Assembly: GCA_041821185.1 (NCBI GenBank)
Contig: JBGUBD010000007.1
Span: forward strand, 62,001-126,000
DNA length: 64,000 nucleotides
Direction: 5' to 3'
Origin: Phycisphaerales bacterium AB-hyl4
GTDB lineage: Bacteria > Planctomycetota > Phycisphaerae > Phycisphaerales > Phycisphaeraceae
Shown here: positions 36,544 to 44,317 of the stretch, piece after piece
How positions within the stretch are numbered: the first letter of the stretch is position 1
Layout of the letters: each line of letters starts with the position of its first letter
The notes under the pieces: model-generated
The model's input: the letters and a program-made list of their open reading frames with translations, nothing else
Databases searched by the model: none
What the model was told of the DNA's origin: nothing
Program-made: the position numbers and the translations under genes

Positions 36544-36667
36544 CGCATGCCCCGGGACATCCGCCCGACGAACCGGCCTATCGCAATGTGTCCCTATCCG
36601 GTCGCAATTTGGAATTGTCGCCAGGCAGTGGTGAAGTATCGTTGTTGCTGGAACATCATGCGCAGTG
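36544..36667. repeat. Duplicated regulatory block, copy B
   Basis: Ungapped counterpart of 27228-27351 (see copy A). Confidence 0.8.
36580..36622 (+). promoter_or_regulatory. Putative AraC/XylR-type operator, copy B
   Basis: Half-sites ATCGCAATGTG (36580) and GTCGCAATTTG (36601), 21 bp apart, then GAATTGTCGCC. Upstream of the truncated PEP-CTERM-like gene. Confidence 0.65.
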
Positions 36668-36734
36668 ACATATGACAACGAGTCAACATGATGGTTGTGG
36701 GCACACGGTGTTCACTGGCACGTCCTTGAGAATC

Positions 36735-37075
36735 ATGAAGAAGGACAAGTTCATGGTAAACGTATTTGGAAGAAGATGGTGACAGGCGCGATCGGCGCGG
36801 CCGCAGTGTCGATGAGTACGACCGTCGCGAGCGCTGCATTTGTGCTGGCCGACGACTTCGAAGGGTATACACAAAACAGCACGGCCATTGGCTCCAATGG
36901 CTGGATCGCAGGAAATTCCAGTTTCCTGACCGCAGTGGCCGATCCATTGGACCCCTCCAATCAGGTCGGCAGAGCGGCGGGGGCTTCAAGCGCGGTAAGG
37001 CTCAGGGGCGTAATCATTACACCCACCGTGGAGTTCATCGATCAGGTACCGGCGAGGTTTCGGTTCAGGGGGTAA
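36735..37075 (+). pseudogene. Truncated, probably frameshifted paralogue of the PEP-CTERM protein at 28339
   Basis: From the ATG at 36776 the frame gives 99 residues: a signal-like stretch (MVTGAIGAAAVSMSTTVASA) and mature start AFVLADDFEGYTQNSTAIGS, matching DFVLVDDFESYAVGTTPVGQ of the 28339 protein, then LDPSNQVGR vs SGNQVAR. It ends at FRFRG without the rest of the domain or a PEP-CTERM. An ATG at 36735 in another frame (MKKDKFMVNVFGRRW, stop) would supply the missing basic start of the signal peptide, so a frameshift between the two is likely. Looks like a decaying duplicate still carrying its operator copy B. Confidence 0.65.
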
Positions 37076-37125
37076 GTCACTCTAAGAGGGCGTGTTGTTG
37101 TATTGGGTATGTGATGCGTATCCAC

Positions 37126-38355
37126 TTAACGGCTGACGGATTCCTCTTGAACAGTGGCGTGCTCAACATCCCACTTGGGTATCGGATCGTTGAACGATTG
37201 CCAACCGTTCGGCCCCGTTGCCATCTCGTCGTCATCAAGCAAGGCGCTGTCGAGCAGCACCTCAATCGTCTTCTGCTCCATCTCTTGACCGATAAAGACG
37301 ATTTCCTGGCGGCAGTCGCCCACCTCCGCGTCCCATTGACCCTCAATCCATTGCCGTGTCTCCGGATCGTCCGGCCAAGTGTCGCGCGACACGGCGGCAA
37401 ACCAATAGCCCGCGCGGTCAAACACCATCGATAACCCCGCCTGCGACCACACCCCGCAATGCTGCGGACGCGTGGCCAGCCACAAATATCCCTTTGATCG
37501 CAACACGCCCGGCAGACCGTTGTCCAGCATTTGCATCAACCGTTCGGGGTGGAACGGCCGCCGCCGACGATAGACGAAGCTGGTAATGCCATACTCTTCG
37601 GTCTCCGGCGTATGAATACCATTAAGTTCCTTCAGCCAGCCGGGCATCTGCGACGCCGCCGACTCGTCGTACAAGCCAGTGCCTATCACTTGATCCAATG
37701 CGACCTGTCCATGCTCGGCTCGCACGAAACGGGCATCGGGGTTCAGCTTGCAAAGCATCGCCTCCAGTCGATCAAGGTCGGCTGGGTCGAGTTGGTCGGC
37801 CTTGTTGATGACAATGACGTTGGCGAACTCGATCTGATCGGTCAGCAGGTCGACAAGGTTGCGATCGTCTTCTTCACTCACGGCCGTGCCGCGATCGAGC
37901 AGCGCGTCTTCGCTTCCGAAGTCATTCATGAAGCTGCCCGCGTCGATCACCGTGACCATCGTGTCCAGTTCGGCCATATCGCCGAGGCTGTGGCCGTCTT
38001 CATCACGAAACGAGAACGTCGCCGCGACGGGCATGGGCTCGGAAATGCCGCTGGATTCGATCAGCAGATGATCGAATCGCCCGCTCCGCGCGAGCTTGGC
38101 GACCTCCACGATCAGGTCTTCGCGCAACGTGCAGCAGATGCAGCCGTTGGTCATCTCCACAAGCTTTTCATCGGTACGACTGAGCTGCGCGCCACTATCG
38201 CGCACAAGGTTCGCGTCGATGTTGACTTCGCTCATGTCATTGACAATCACCGCCACGCGCAGGCCGGCGCGGTTGTTCAGTACATGGTTCAGCAGTGTGG
38301 TTTTGCCGGCTCCAAGGAAACCGGATAATACGGTCACGGGCAACTTCGTTGTCAT
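37126..38355 (-). CDS. COG0523/CobW family GTPase, ZigA-like zinc metallochaperone
   Basis: 409 residues. G1/P-loop [16 protein letters not shown], the metal motif GCICCTL (CxCC), [15 protein letters not shown], the G4 NKAD, and a CobW C-terminal domain ([23 protein letters not shown]). ZigA/YeiR-type members bind zinc through CxCC and are induced in zinc starvation to supply zinc to client enzymes. The gene follows the Fur-family repressor by 39 bases on the same strand, the usual Zur-COG0523 pairing. The long acidic linker ([12 protein letters not shown] region) fits the ZigA subgroup. Metal specificity is inferred from context. Confidence 0.9.
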   Translation of the reverse strand: MTTKLPVTVLSGFLGAGKTTLLNHVLNNRAGLRVAVIVNDMSEVNIDANLVRDSGAQLSRTDEKLVEMTNGCICCTLREDLIVEVAKLARSGRFDHLLIESSGISEPMPVAATFSFRDEDGHSLGDMAELDTMVTVIDAGSFMNDFGSEDALLDRGTAVSEEDDRNLVDLLTDQIEFANVIVINKADQLDPADLDRLEAMLCKLNPDARFVRAEHGQVALDQVIGTGLYDESAASQMPGWLKELNGIHTPETEEYGITSFVYRRRRPFHPERLMQMLDNGLPGVLRSKGYLWLATRPQHCGVWSQAGLSMVFDRAGYWFAAVSRDTWPDDPETRQWIEGQWDAEVGDCRQEIVFIGQEMEQKTIEVLLDSALLDDDEMATGPNGWQSFNDPIPKWDVEHATVQEESVSR

Positions 38356-38394
38356 AGAACTATCTCCATTTACAAGGTGAATGCAGCATTGTGG

Positions 38395-38835
38395 TCAGCG
38401 GCGTTGCTGGTGCGGCGTCGCCACATCGGCCGGGAAGGTTGTGTTGTCAGGCTTTGGCTGGCCCTGTGGCGAACGGCATGTCGGGCAGTATCCGTAAAGC
38501 ACGATTTCATGAGAGCAGACTTCAAACTCCGTAGGGACAAGCCGATCTAGGTTGCCGGGGCATCCGTGCGTGTCGAACACCTGTTGGCACGCGACGCATT
38601 GGAAGTGGTGGTGATGCTGTTTGGACGCCAGTTCGTACCGCGTGGGTTCGCCGGGTAGTTGCACCGCTCGCAGCCAACCCTCGGCGACCTCGATATTCAC
38701 CGTGCGGTAGACGGTCGCCAACCCGAGGCTCGGCATCTCCTGCTGCGCCAGAACATGTGCCTCCTGCACCGTCAGAGCACGATTGGTCTGCTTGAATACC
38801 TTGCAGACCAAGTCGCGTTGTGGCGTTCGGGTCAT
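38395..38835 (-). CDS. zur: Fur-family repressor, Zur-like
   Basis: 146 residues from the ATG at 38835 (family-like start MTRTPQRDLVCKVFKQTNRA); an in-frame ATG at 38925 would add 30 residues of non-homologous sequence. Winged helix ~1-80 with LGLATVYRTVNIEVAEGWLR; metal-binding/dimer part with KQHHHHFQCVACQQVFD and a second Cys pair YGYCPTCR (two CxxC motifs for the structural zinc). The H-x-H-H-F-x-C pattern is common to Fur and Zur. Pairing with a COG0523 GTPase argues for zinc; Fur or PerR cannot be excluded by sequence alone. Confidence 0.88.
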   Translation of the reverse strand: MTRTPQRDLVCKVFKQTNRALTVQEAHVLAQQEMPSLGLATVYRTVNIEVAEGWLRAVQLPGEPTRYELASKQHHHHFQCVACQQVFDTHGCPGNLDRLVPTEFEVCSHEIVLYGYCPTCRSPQGQPKPDNTTFPADVATPHQQRR

Positions 38836-38933
38836 CACATTCAGCTTCCAGTCCAGGTTCCCTCGAAACATTCCGACAAAAGGAAGCGCCGCCGCTTTCG
38901 AGGCGACGCTTCTCGTGAAAATCACAACCGTTC

Positions 38934-39704
38934 TTATGCATCTGCAAGCGTTCGTCTGCGCCGAATCAGCATCGACGCCGCTCCCAGGCCCAGCAGCGCG
39001 AGGCTGGCGGGTTCGGGCACAACATTGGTCTGGACGTAGTTCGCGCCGGCGAGCAGTTGCTCATTGGACACGTTCAACCCGAAGACCATCCAGACCGGGT
39101 TGGCGGCCGTGGCGAGTTCGACAGACGGATCGGTCGAACTGTTGAACCATTCGGTCTGAATGAAATAGATACCGCTATCCCCCGTCTCGCTTACATCAGC
39201 GCCGTTCAGTGAAAAGAGGAAATGGTTGTGATGTCGCCCCCAGTTGCCCGTGCTGCTCGGATGGCTGACTTCGTCCCGCACGCCCGAGGCGACGCCTGCG
39301 ACGAATCCTTCGTCGGAAGTGGCGCTGGTCGGGCCGAACGACGCGGTCAACGTTTCCTGCGTGTCAGGGGAAAGTGCAACGAACGTGCTGCCGTCCCACT
39401 TATGCAGCGGGCCAAGCAGGTTGACCCCAACGCTGCTGGGTGTGTTGAACGTGCCCGGCCCGGAGTTGGTGCCCCAGTCGACCAGGCCATCCTGTCCGCC
39501 CTGTCCGAAGTGCTGGTGGAAGACCTGGCTGGGCTCGAAGCCGAGCAGACCGCCGTCACGGCCGGTGTACCAGCCGGTGACGAGTTGGCCGTCGTGCACT
39601 TCCAGGCCGACGTGGTCGTCGACAAACGTGTTCGCGGCGACGAAGGCCGGGGCCGCAGTGAGCGTCATGGCGGCGAGTGTGCCGCTTATTGTCAGTTTTC
39701 GCAT
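38934..39704 (-). CDS. His-containing PEP-CTERM surface protein (paralogue 1)
   Basis: 256 residues. Signal peptide (MRKLTISGTLAAMTLTAAPA FVAA), then HVGLEVHDGQLVTGWYTG, SQVFHQHFGQGGQ, TSATSDEGFVAG, and NWGRHHNHFLFSLNG; the C-terminus VVPEPASLALLGLGAASMLI + RRRR is a complete PEP-CTERM signal. It is clearly homologous to the next protein (HDGQLVTG/HNGHIVTG, FGPTSATSDEGF/YGPASATSGDGF, NYVQTNVVPEP/NYVQTHIVPEP). Histidines cluster at HQHF and HHNH, possible metal ligands. AGGAGAG lies 8 bases before the ATG. Just upstream of the Zur-like gene on the same strand. Confidence 0.88.
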   Translation of the reverse strand: MRKLTISGTLAAMTLTAAPAFVAANTFVDDHVGLEVHDGQLVTGWYTGRDGGLLGFEPSQVFHQHFGQGGQDGLVDWGTNSGPGTFNTPSSVGVNLLGPLHKWDGSTFVALSPDTQETLTASFGPTSATSDEGFVAGVASGVRDEVSHPSSTGNWGRHHNHFLFSLNGADVSETGDSGIYFIQTEWFNSSTDPSVELATAANPVWMVFGLNVSNEQLLAGANYVQTNVVPEPASLALLGLGAASMLIRRRRTLADA

Positions 39705-39751
39705 CTCGAATCTCTCCTGTGCTTGCTATAGTGATCGTGTTCTCTGTAACG

Positions 39752-39784
39752 GGGTTCTTGGGGAGTACCCTTCCCCTCGAACCC
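39752..39784. other. Hairpin between the two PEP-CTERM genes
   Basis: GGGTTC-TT-GGGGA / TCCCC-TC-GAACCC with a 7-base loop. T5 follows on the plus strand only, whereas both genes are on the minus strand, so it is more likely an mRNA stability or attenuation element than a terminator for them. Confidence 0.45.
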
Positions 39785-39788
39785 TTTT

Positions 39789-40616
39789 TCAATGTTTCAA
39801 ATCAGGTTGACTGAACTGGGTTTGCTGAAAAGCCGGTGCACCTCCTTTCGCGTTTTTGCGACCGCGACGTATCAACATGAATCCGACGCCCGCTGCCAGC
39901 AGCGCGACCGACCCCGGCTCGGGAACGATGTGGGTTTGGACGTAGTTGAATGCGATGGCCATCTCGGCCTGATCGACGACGCCGTGATGGCCGATCAGAA
40001 TCCAGAACGGGTCGGACGTGCCGTACTCGCCGAACTTGGATCGGTACGTGTCCGCCAGTGCGTTGTCGGTGCTGTAGAGTTCCAGTTCGAGCAGGTAGAT
40101 GGCTTGACTGCCATGGATGGGATTGTCGAGCCCGTACCAGTAGTGGCGGTGAAACTCGCCGTTGGCCGCGACGTTGACCGTGAAGCCTTCGGCGAAGCCG
40201 TCGCCGCTGGTCGCGCTGGCGGGGCCGTAGGACACAGACTGCGTTTCTTCCGTGATGGCGTCGAGAGTTCGAAAGCCGTTGGCCTCGCCTTCCCAGAGTC
40301 GTAATGACTCGCGGAAGTTGAATCCGATGGCCGAGCTTGGCGCGAACGCGCCGGGCAGTGAGTTGTAGCCCACGTCCACAACATTCGGAAAACCGTCGGC
40401 TCCGAAGTAGCGATCGAATACACGCTGGATCACGACCGTTTCCTCGTCCACCACTTGTCCGGTGACGATGTGTCCGTTGTGTTCGATCAGACCGATGTCG
40501 CCTTCGTGCAGGCTTTGGCCATGCGCCACACCTGCCGGTAGGCCGACCATGAGCGCTACGCCAGCCAGCGTTGCGAAACGTCTTCGTATGGATGCTTGTA
40601 TGCGTTGCATTGGCAT
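39789..40616 (-). CDS. His-containing PEP-CTERM surface protein (paralogue 2)
   Basis: 275 residues. Signal peptide (RRRFATLAGVALMVGLPAGV AHGQ), domain as in paralogue 1: LIEHNGHIVTGQVVDEE, QRVFDRYFGADGF, SSAIGFNFRESLRLWEGEAN, GEFHRHYWYGLDNP, AIYLLELELYSTDNALAD, DPFWILIGHHGV. The PEP-CTERM (HIVPEPGSVALLAAGVGFML + RRGRK) is followed by an unusually long ~23-residue hydrophilic tail (NAKGGAPAFQQTQFSQPDLK), whereas the signal normally ends in the basic patch; this may be a changed stop codon. ATG 40610 is an alternative start. Confidence 0.87.
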   Translation of the reverse strand: MPMQRIQASIRRRFATLAGVALMVGLPAGVAHGQSLHEGDIGLIEHNGHIVTGQVVDEETVVIQRVFDRYFGADGFPNVVDVGYNSLPGAFAPSSAIGFNFRESLRLWEGEANGFRTLDAITEETQSVSYGPASATSGDGFAEGFTVNVAANGEFHRHYWYGLDNPIHGSQAIYLLELELYSTDNALADTYRSKFGEYGTSDPFWILIGHHGVVDQAEMAIAFNYVQTHIVPEPGSVALLAAGVGFMLIRRGRKNAKGGAPAFQQTQFSQPDLKH

Positions 40617-40650
40617 GCTCCCTTTCTTTGGGGTTCAAGTTGTTGCTTGT

Positions 40651-41445
40651 TTACCGTGCCGTTAGTGGATTGAAGTTGTTGTCATCGTTGCTGCGGTACA
40701 CCTCCTTGAATGCTTGTGCCTTGGCGTGACCATCGAGATAGCCCCAGTTCGCCACCGATTCCCACGACCGCTCGGGACCGCCCCGCGCGTTGATCTGAAC
40801 ATGGTTGGAAGCAGCGATGGGCGGGTTGTCTGGATTGCCGTTGGGTGGGCCGGGCCACTGTTCGACGTGCGGGTGGTCCGCGCCGGCGAATTGACCTTCA
40901 TAGGCCATGATCAGAAATTGAACTGTCGCGCTCGGCCGTGCCACCTCATCGATCTTGCGATAAGGCAGTGGCGGTGCGTGAGGCTCAAGCAGGAACGGGT
41001 CGGGATAGCTGGCGGAACAGAGGATGTTGTTGATGCCATAGCTCGTTCGGCGTCGCAACGTGCCGCTCGGATCGTTGGGGATTGGGTCGCCAGCGGGGTA
41101 GGGGCCCCAATGTCGGCTGTCATCCAGCGGCGAGCGTTTGACGATCTGCGAGCCGTACGTCTTGAGCGTTTCGAACCAGGGTTCATGATCGCCGTGCGTG
41201 CTCCCGCCGTGCGAAAGGTTGGCTTGAATCATCAGGCCGTCGTTGTCGACCACGTACGCCCAGTGCGCAACCTGCATCTGCCGAATGTTGCTCAGACAGT
41301 TCATCGCCCGCGCCGCATGCCGCGCCCGGCTGAGCGCCGGCAGCAGAATGCCGATCAGAACAGCAATGATGCTGATCACGACCAGCAGTTCGATGAGGGA
41401 AAATCCGGTTGTGGGCTGATACCGACGTTGGCGCATCGTTGCCAC
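40651..41445 (-). CDS. Prepilin-type N-terminal domain protein (pseudopilin-like)
   Basis: 264 residues from the GTG at 41445 (ATG at 41436 also possible). Short leader, then [40 protein letters not shown], the conserved prepilin peptidase site and pilin helix. The globular region ends with [20 protein letters not shown], a WxxLDGHA segment typical of planctomycete pseudopilins. Its start directly abuts the stop (TGAGTG) of a truncated pseudopilin at 41628-41446. It sits between the His/Cys-rich protein and the PEP-CTERM pair in the metal island. Confidence 0.85.
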   Translation of the reverse strand: MATMRQRRYQPTTGFSLIELLVVISIIAVLIGILLPALSRARHAARAMNCLSNIRQMQVAHWAYVVDNDGLMIQANLSHGGSTHGDHEPWFETLKTYGSQIVKRSPLDDSRHWGPYPAGDPIPNDPSGTLRRRTSYGINNILCSASYPDPFLLEPHAPPLPYRKIDEVARPSATVQFLIMAYEGQFAGADHPHVEQWPGPPNGNPDNPPIAASNHVQINARGGPERSWESVANWGYLDGHAKAQAFKEVYRSNDDNNFNPLTAR

Positions 41446-41628
41446 TCATCTTTCACGGAAGGCGTGGGGGAATCCTGACCGCTTACGATTGCCGACGTCG
41501 GCGCAAGAGAACAAAACCCGAGGCGACGGCAACAGGATGCCGACAAGCAGCGCCATGATGGCCAGCACGACCAGCAGTTCGATCAGCGTAAAAGCACGCG
41601 CACGACGGACAGACATCCCGCACCTCAT
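41446..41628 (-). pseudogene. Truncated pseudopilin fragment
   Basis: 60 residues: [20 protein letters not shown] then MALLVGILLPSP, a normal prepilin leader and helix start, but the frame then runs into unrelated residues (RVLFSCADVGNRKRSGFPHA) and stops after 28 residues. The expected globular domain is missing. Either a deletion/frameshift relic of a second pseudopilin gene or the left end of a recombination event with the neighbouring pilin. Confidence 0.65.
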
Positions 41629-41678
41629 TCAGGGGTGGTGGACCGACACAAAATCGGCGAACGATCAAATGAACCACG

Positions 41679-42047
41679 TCAGGCAGAACGTGAAAGCCCA
41701 GGTGGGGCGCGAGCGGCAGCGGAGGTGGGGCAATTTGTTGGAAGGTGTAAGGTCGGCTTGAACACAGCAGGCGTCGAGGCGAGATCAAACGCAACGTTGA
41801 TGATCGGCGCGGGTAGTGCCTGCTGCTTGATCGACCCGATCAATGCACACCAATCGCACTCGTCCGGCGGCGCGTCGACCGGAGTTGCAGGCTGCGAATG
41901 ATCATGTGTATGCGAGGCGCAACCGCCGGATGTGGAAGTTGAAGCGGGAGGGCCGTGCGCGATGGTGTGATGCAGCAGATCGACCGGGCCTGTGCTGACG
42001 CACAGCCAGAGGGCAATCAAGGGAATGTGCAAGCGACACCAAATCAT
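41679..42047 (-). CDS. Small His/Cys-rich membrane or exported protein (DUF2946-like)
   Basis: 122 residues from the ATG at 42047, which has GGAGGG 12 bases upstream. One N-terminal hydrophobic segment (LHIPLIALWLCVSTGPVDLL), a His-rich stretch (HHTIAHG, GGCASHTHDHSQP), then DECDWCALIGSIKQQALPAP with a CxxC pair followed by a conserved-looking ALP. This order resembles DUF2946-type proteins found beside metal uptake genes. The His/Cys content suggests binding of a transition metal at the membrane or in the periplasm. First gene after the TGATAA-N4-TTATCA palindrome. Confidence 0.65.
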   Translation of the reverse strand: MIWCRLHIPLIALWLCVSTGPVDLLHHTIAHGPPASTSTSGGCASHTHDHSQPATPVDAPPDECDWCALIGSIKQQALPAPIINVAFDLASTPAVFKPTLHLPTNCPTSAAARAPPGLSRSA

Positions 42048-42131
42048 GTTCGGCCAATCCCTCCTCTCTATCGCCACCACTCGACTAACCCGCGCCGCCT
42101 GCCTAGCCAAAGCGAGGGGGCGGCGGATTAA

Positions 42132-42147
42132 TGATAATGACTTATCA
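42132..42147 (-). promoter_or_regulatory. Putative Fur/Zur box
   Basis: TGATAATGACTTATCA: a 6-bp inverted repeat TGATAA/TTATCA around 4 bases, in a local A/T-rich patch, 85 bases before the His/Cys-rich gene and in the divergent region with the DUF6607-like gene. Resembles Fur/Zur operators in outline only. Confidence 0.55.
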
Positions 42148-42268
42148 ATACCAGTCAAGCCTGCTGGGATGCTCGCCTTCGGATTGGCTGCACGCCTCGC
42201 GTATGACTTCCTTCCACTGTCGCTGTTGCGGCGGTGATCCAGCGTCGTTCAGAATCTTTTAATGTGCA

Positions 42269-42967
42269 GTGCAGCAAAAAGGGCGATCAGGTCGGCTTGG
42301 GCAAGACCGCGCCGTCAAGCACTGGCGGCAGACGTGGCAGTACGAACAACGTACGTTTTATGCATTCCAGGGGAACCTTACATGGGCTCCGCGTGAGTTG
42401 ACCGAGCGTGAAACGTACGGCACGTGGACGCAGAGCGTTTATCAGGTGGACGACAGCCCGCGCTACGCCGGCTTCGGGCGATGGGTACACACGGGCAACC
42501 TCTCGCAGTGGGAGTCGAACGAAACGTGGCGTCCGTTGCCTCGTCGCGAGTGGACGCAGCGCGATGATTACCATGTACTCGTCGGCCGCAATCGCCACAC
42601 GATTACGCCCGCCGGCTGGGTGCATGAACAGGACAACTACAAGCTCGTGCTGAGCGGCGATACGGACCAGCCCGTGCTCGCACGCGAGGTGGGCTTGAAT
42701 CGATACGAGCGCGTAGACGACATCGACTTCACTGCCGGCCGAGACTACTGGCAGCGCACAGAAAACTTCTGGCGCGAAGTGCGGCACGCCTGGGCAAACC
42801 TGTTTGAAACAGGCGAACCCGTGCAGTTGAAACGTCGCGTGGATGACAAACCGCTCTGGCAGCACATGTTCGCTTATGCCAATGCGATTGACGACGATAT
42901 TCCTACCGGGTCAGAGGCACGGCTATTCATCGATGAAACGCTGGCACGGTTCCTGGTATGTGAGTAA
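42269..42967 (+). pseudogene. 5'-truncated DUF6607-like gene
   Basis: 232 residues are open. From about base 42300 it reads RAVKHWRQTWQYEQRTFYAF then GTWTQSVYQVDDSPRYAGFG, ETWRPLPRREWTQRDDYHVL and GRNRHTITPAGWVHEQDN, which I recognise as the core of DUF6607 proteins. Full members begin with a signal peptide and roughly 80-100 more residues before this core; here the upstream sequence is unrelated and there is no signal peptide, start context or ribosome site. So the gene appears to have lost its 5' end, perhaps when the metal island was rearranged. If an unusual start is used a cytoplasmic product remains possible. Confidence 0.6.
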
Positions 42968-43143
42968 TCGAGGCTCGTCCACGCCCCACGGCAACGGCGT
43001 CGAAAGGCGGCGTTGCCGATTCAACATAGCCCGATCTCTCTCGGCCGACTGGTTCGCTCGCGGCCGCGCTTGTTTCAGCAACTCGTGGCGCGGTTGTGAG
43101 CAACCAAAAATCACGGCGGAAACGATGCGGATTGTTTAACGAG

Positions 43144-44301
43144 TCAATCATACAGCGGGCTGATCGGACTGATCGGCTTCGACTCCAATGCAATGCTCGT
43201 GTCGATGCGGAAGTTGGCCTCGGTCGTATGGCGCTCGGCAAAGAACATGTCGAGCGTGGCATTTTCGCCGGCGGTGAAACGTCTGCCGTAGCCGGGCCCG
43301 TCGCCGCTGAGGTAGCTACCGGACTTGATCCAGCAGCCGACGATGATCTTGCCTTCATGCGGCCCCGTGCCTGCGAGCAGGCGGGAGTTGCCCGTAAGAT
43401 TGTCGTGCTTTTGATGACTGCCGTCTTCGAATTCGAGTACGACGTTGGATAGATCGTTATCCGAACGGGCGAGCACGGTGGTCACGTGAAACTCGGCGCT
43501 CATGGACGGATCGTTCGCGCCGCTGCCCGTGTAGCTGGTGTAGGTTTCGCGCAGGTCGAGGTCGATATAGTGATCGCCGACCTGGATCGGACAGTTGCCA
43601 GCCAGCCCCAGTGCATGCCATTGCTGGTGCAGTTCGTGGCGTTCGCTGCTGCTTACTGACTTGACCAGATCGCTGGTGGGGAAGTCGTTCTTTTCGACAA
43701 ACGCTTTGCCGTCGAACAAAAGAACCGAGCCGGTGATGGCCTGGTGGACACCGCCGAGGTCGATGACTTTGACGTCGTTGATGTAGACCCAGACGTCGTC
43801 GTCGCCGATGAAGGTGAAACGCTGGCCGGGCTGATACTGAAATTCGGTGCGCAGTTCGAAAGTGAAGTGATAGTTGTGGCTAAGGCCTTCATTCCCGTAG
43901 CCCGTATCATCGAGTGGGAAGAATGCGTTGGTCGCGTAGGAGAACACGCCGGGCTGATCGGGCATTTCAGTGAGCGTGAGTGTGTAAGGATGGCTGGTGT
44001 TAACGTGGGGCACGTCGCGATACCACTGGGCGAAGGTTTCGGCCGACTGGATGGTATCCTTGGCCGGTCGGTTGGGGTTGTAGACGGGCTTACCGTCTTC
44101 GCCGAGGTGCATGGTGGTCATGCCGGTGACGTGGCCGAAACGGTTCATCGCCCCGGCAGTTTCAAAGTCGGGATGACCGCCCGGCCGATCGCCGCGCTGA
44201 AAATCGCGTAGCGTCCCGGTGAGTTCCATTGTGTTGTCTGCAAAAGCTGGACTGACCGCCAGCGCACCCATCGCCAACATTTCCAGAAGCCCGTGCCGCA
44301 T
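43144..44301 (-). CDS. Fibro-slime domain secreted protein
   Basis: 385 residues with signal peptide (LLEMLAMGALAVSPAFA). Almost the whole mature chain is a fibro-slime/PA14-like domain: ELTGTLRDFQRGDRPGGHPD, FETAGAM, WYRDVPHVNTSHPYTLTL, NAFFPLDDTGYGN, HNYHFTFELRTEFQYQPGQR FTFIGDDDVWVYIND, VIDLGGVH, and the end MFFAERHTTEANFRIDTSI. Such domains occur in carbohydrate-binding and adhesion proteins of Fibrobacter, Dictyostelium and many bacteria. No PEP-CTERM or other anchor is seen, so it is probably released or held by the envelope. Confidence 0.9.
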   Translation of the reverse strand: MRHGLLEMLAMGALAVSPAFADNTMELTGTLRDFQRGDRPGGHPDFETAGAMNRFGHVTGMTTMHLGEDGKPVYNPNRPAKDTIQSAETFAQWYRDVPHVNTSHPYTLTLTEMPDQPGVFSYATNAFFPLDDTGYGNEGLSHNYHFTFELRTEFQYQPGQRFTFIGDDDVWVYINDVKVIDLGGVHQAITGSVLLFDGKAFVEKNDFPTSDLVKSVSSSERHELHQQWHALGLAGNCPIQVGDHYIDLDLRETYTSYTGSGANDPSMSAEFHVTTVLARSDNDLSNVVLEFEDGSHQKHDNLTGNSRLLAGTGPHEGKIIVGCWIKSGSYLSGDGPGYGRRFTAGENATLDMFFAERHTTEANFRIDTSIALESKPISPISPLYD

Positions 44302-44317
44302 GGTGATAACTCCGGAA

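Noticed and set aside
38934..40616. Assigning the two PEP-CTERM proteins to the cyanobacterial all3515 (Zur-repressed) family
   Set aside because: The context fits, but I could not match the sequence blocks with confidence, so only the context is claimed.
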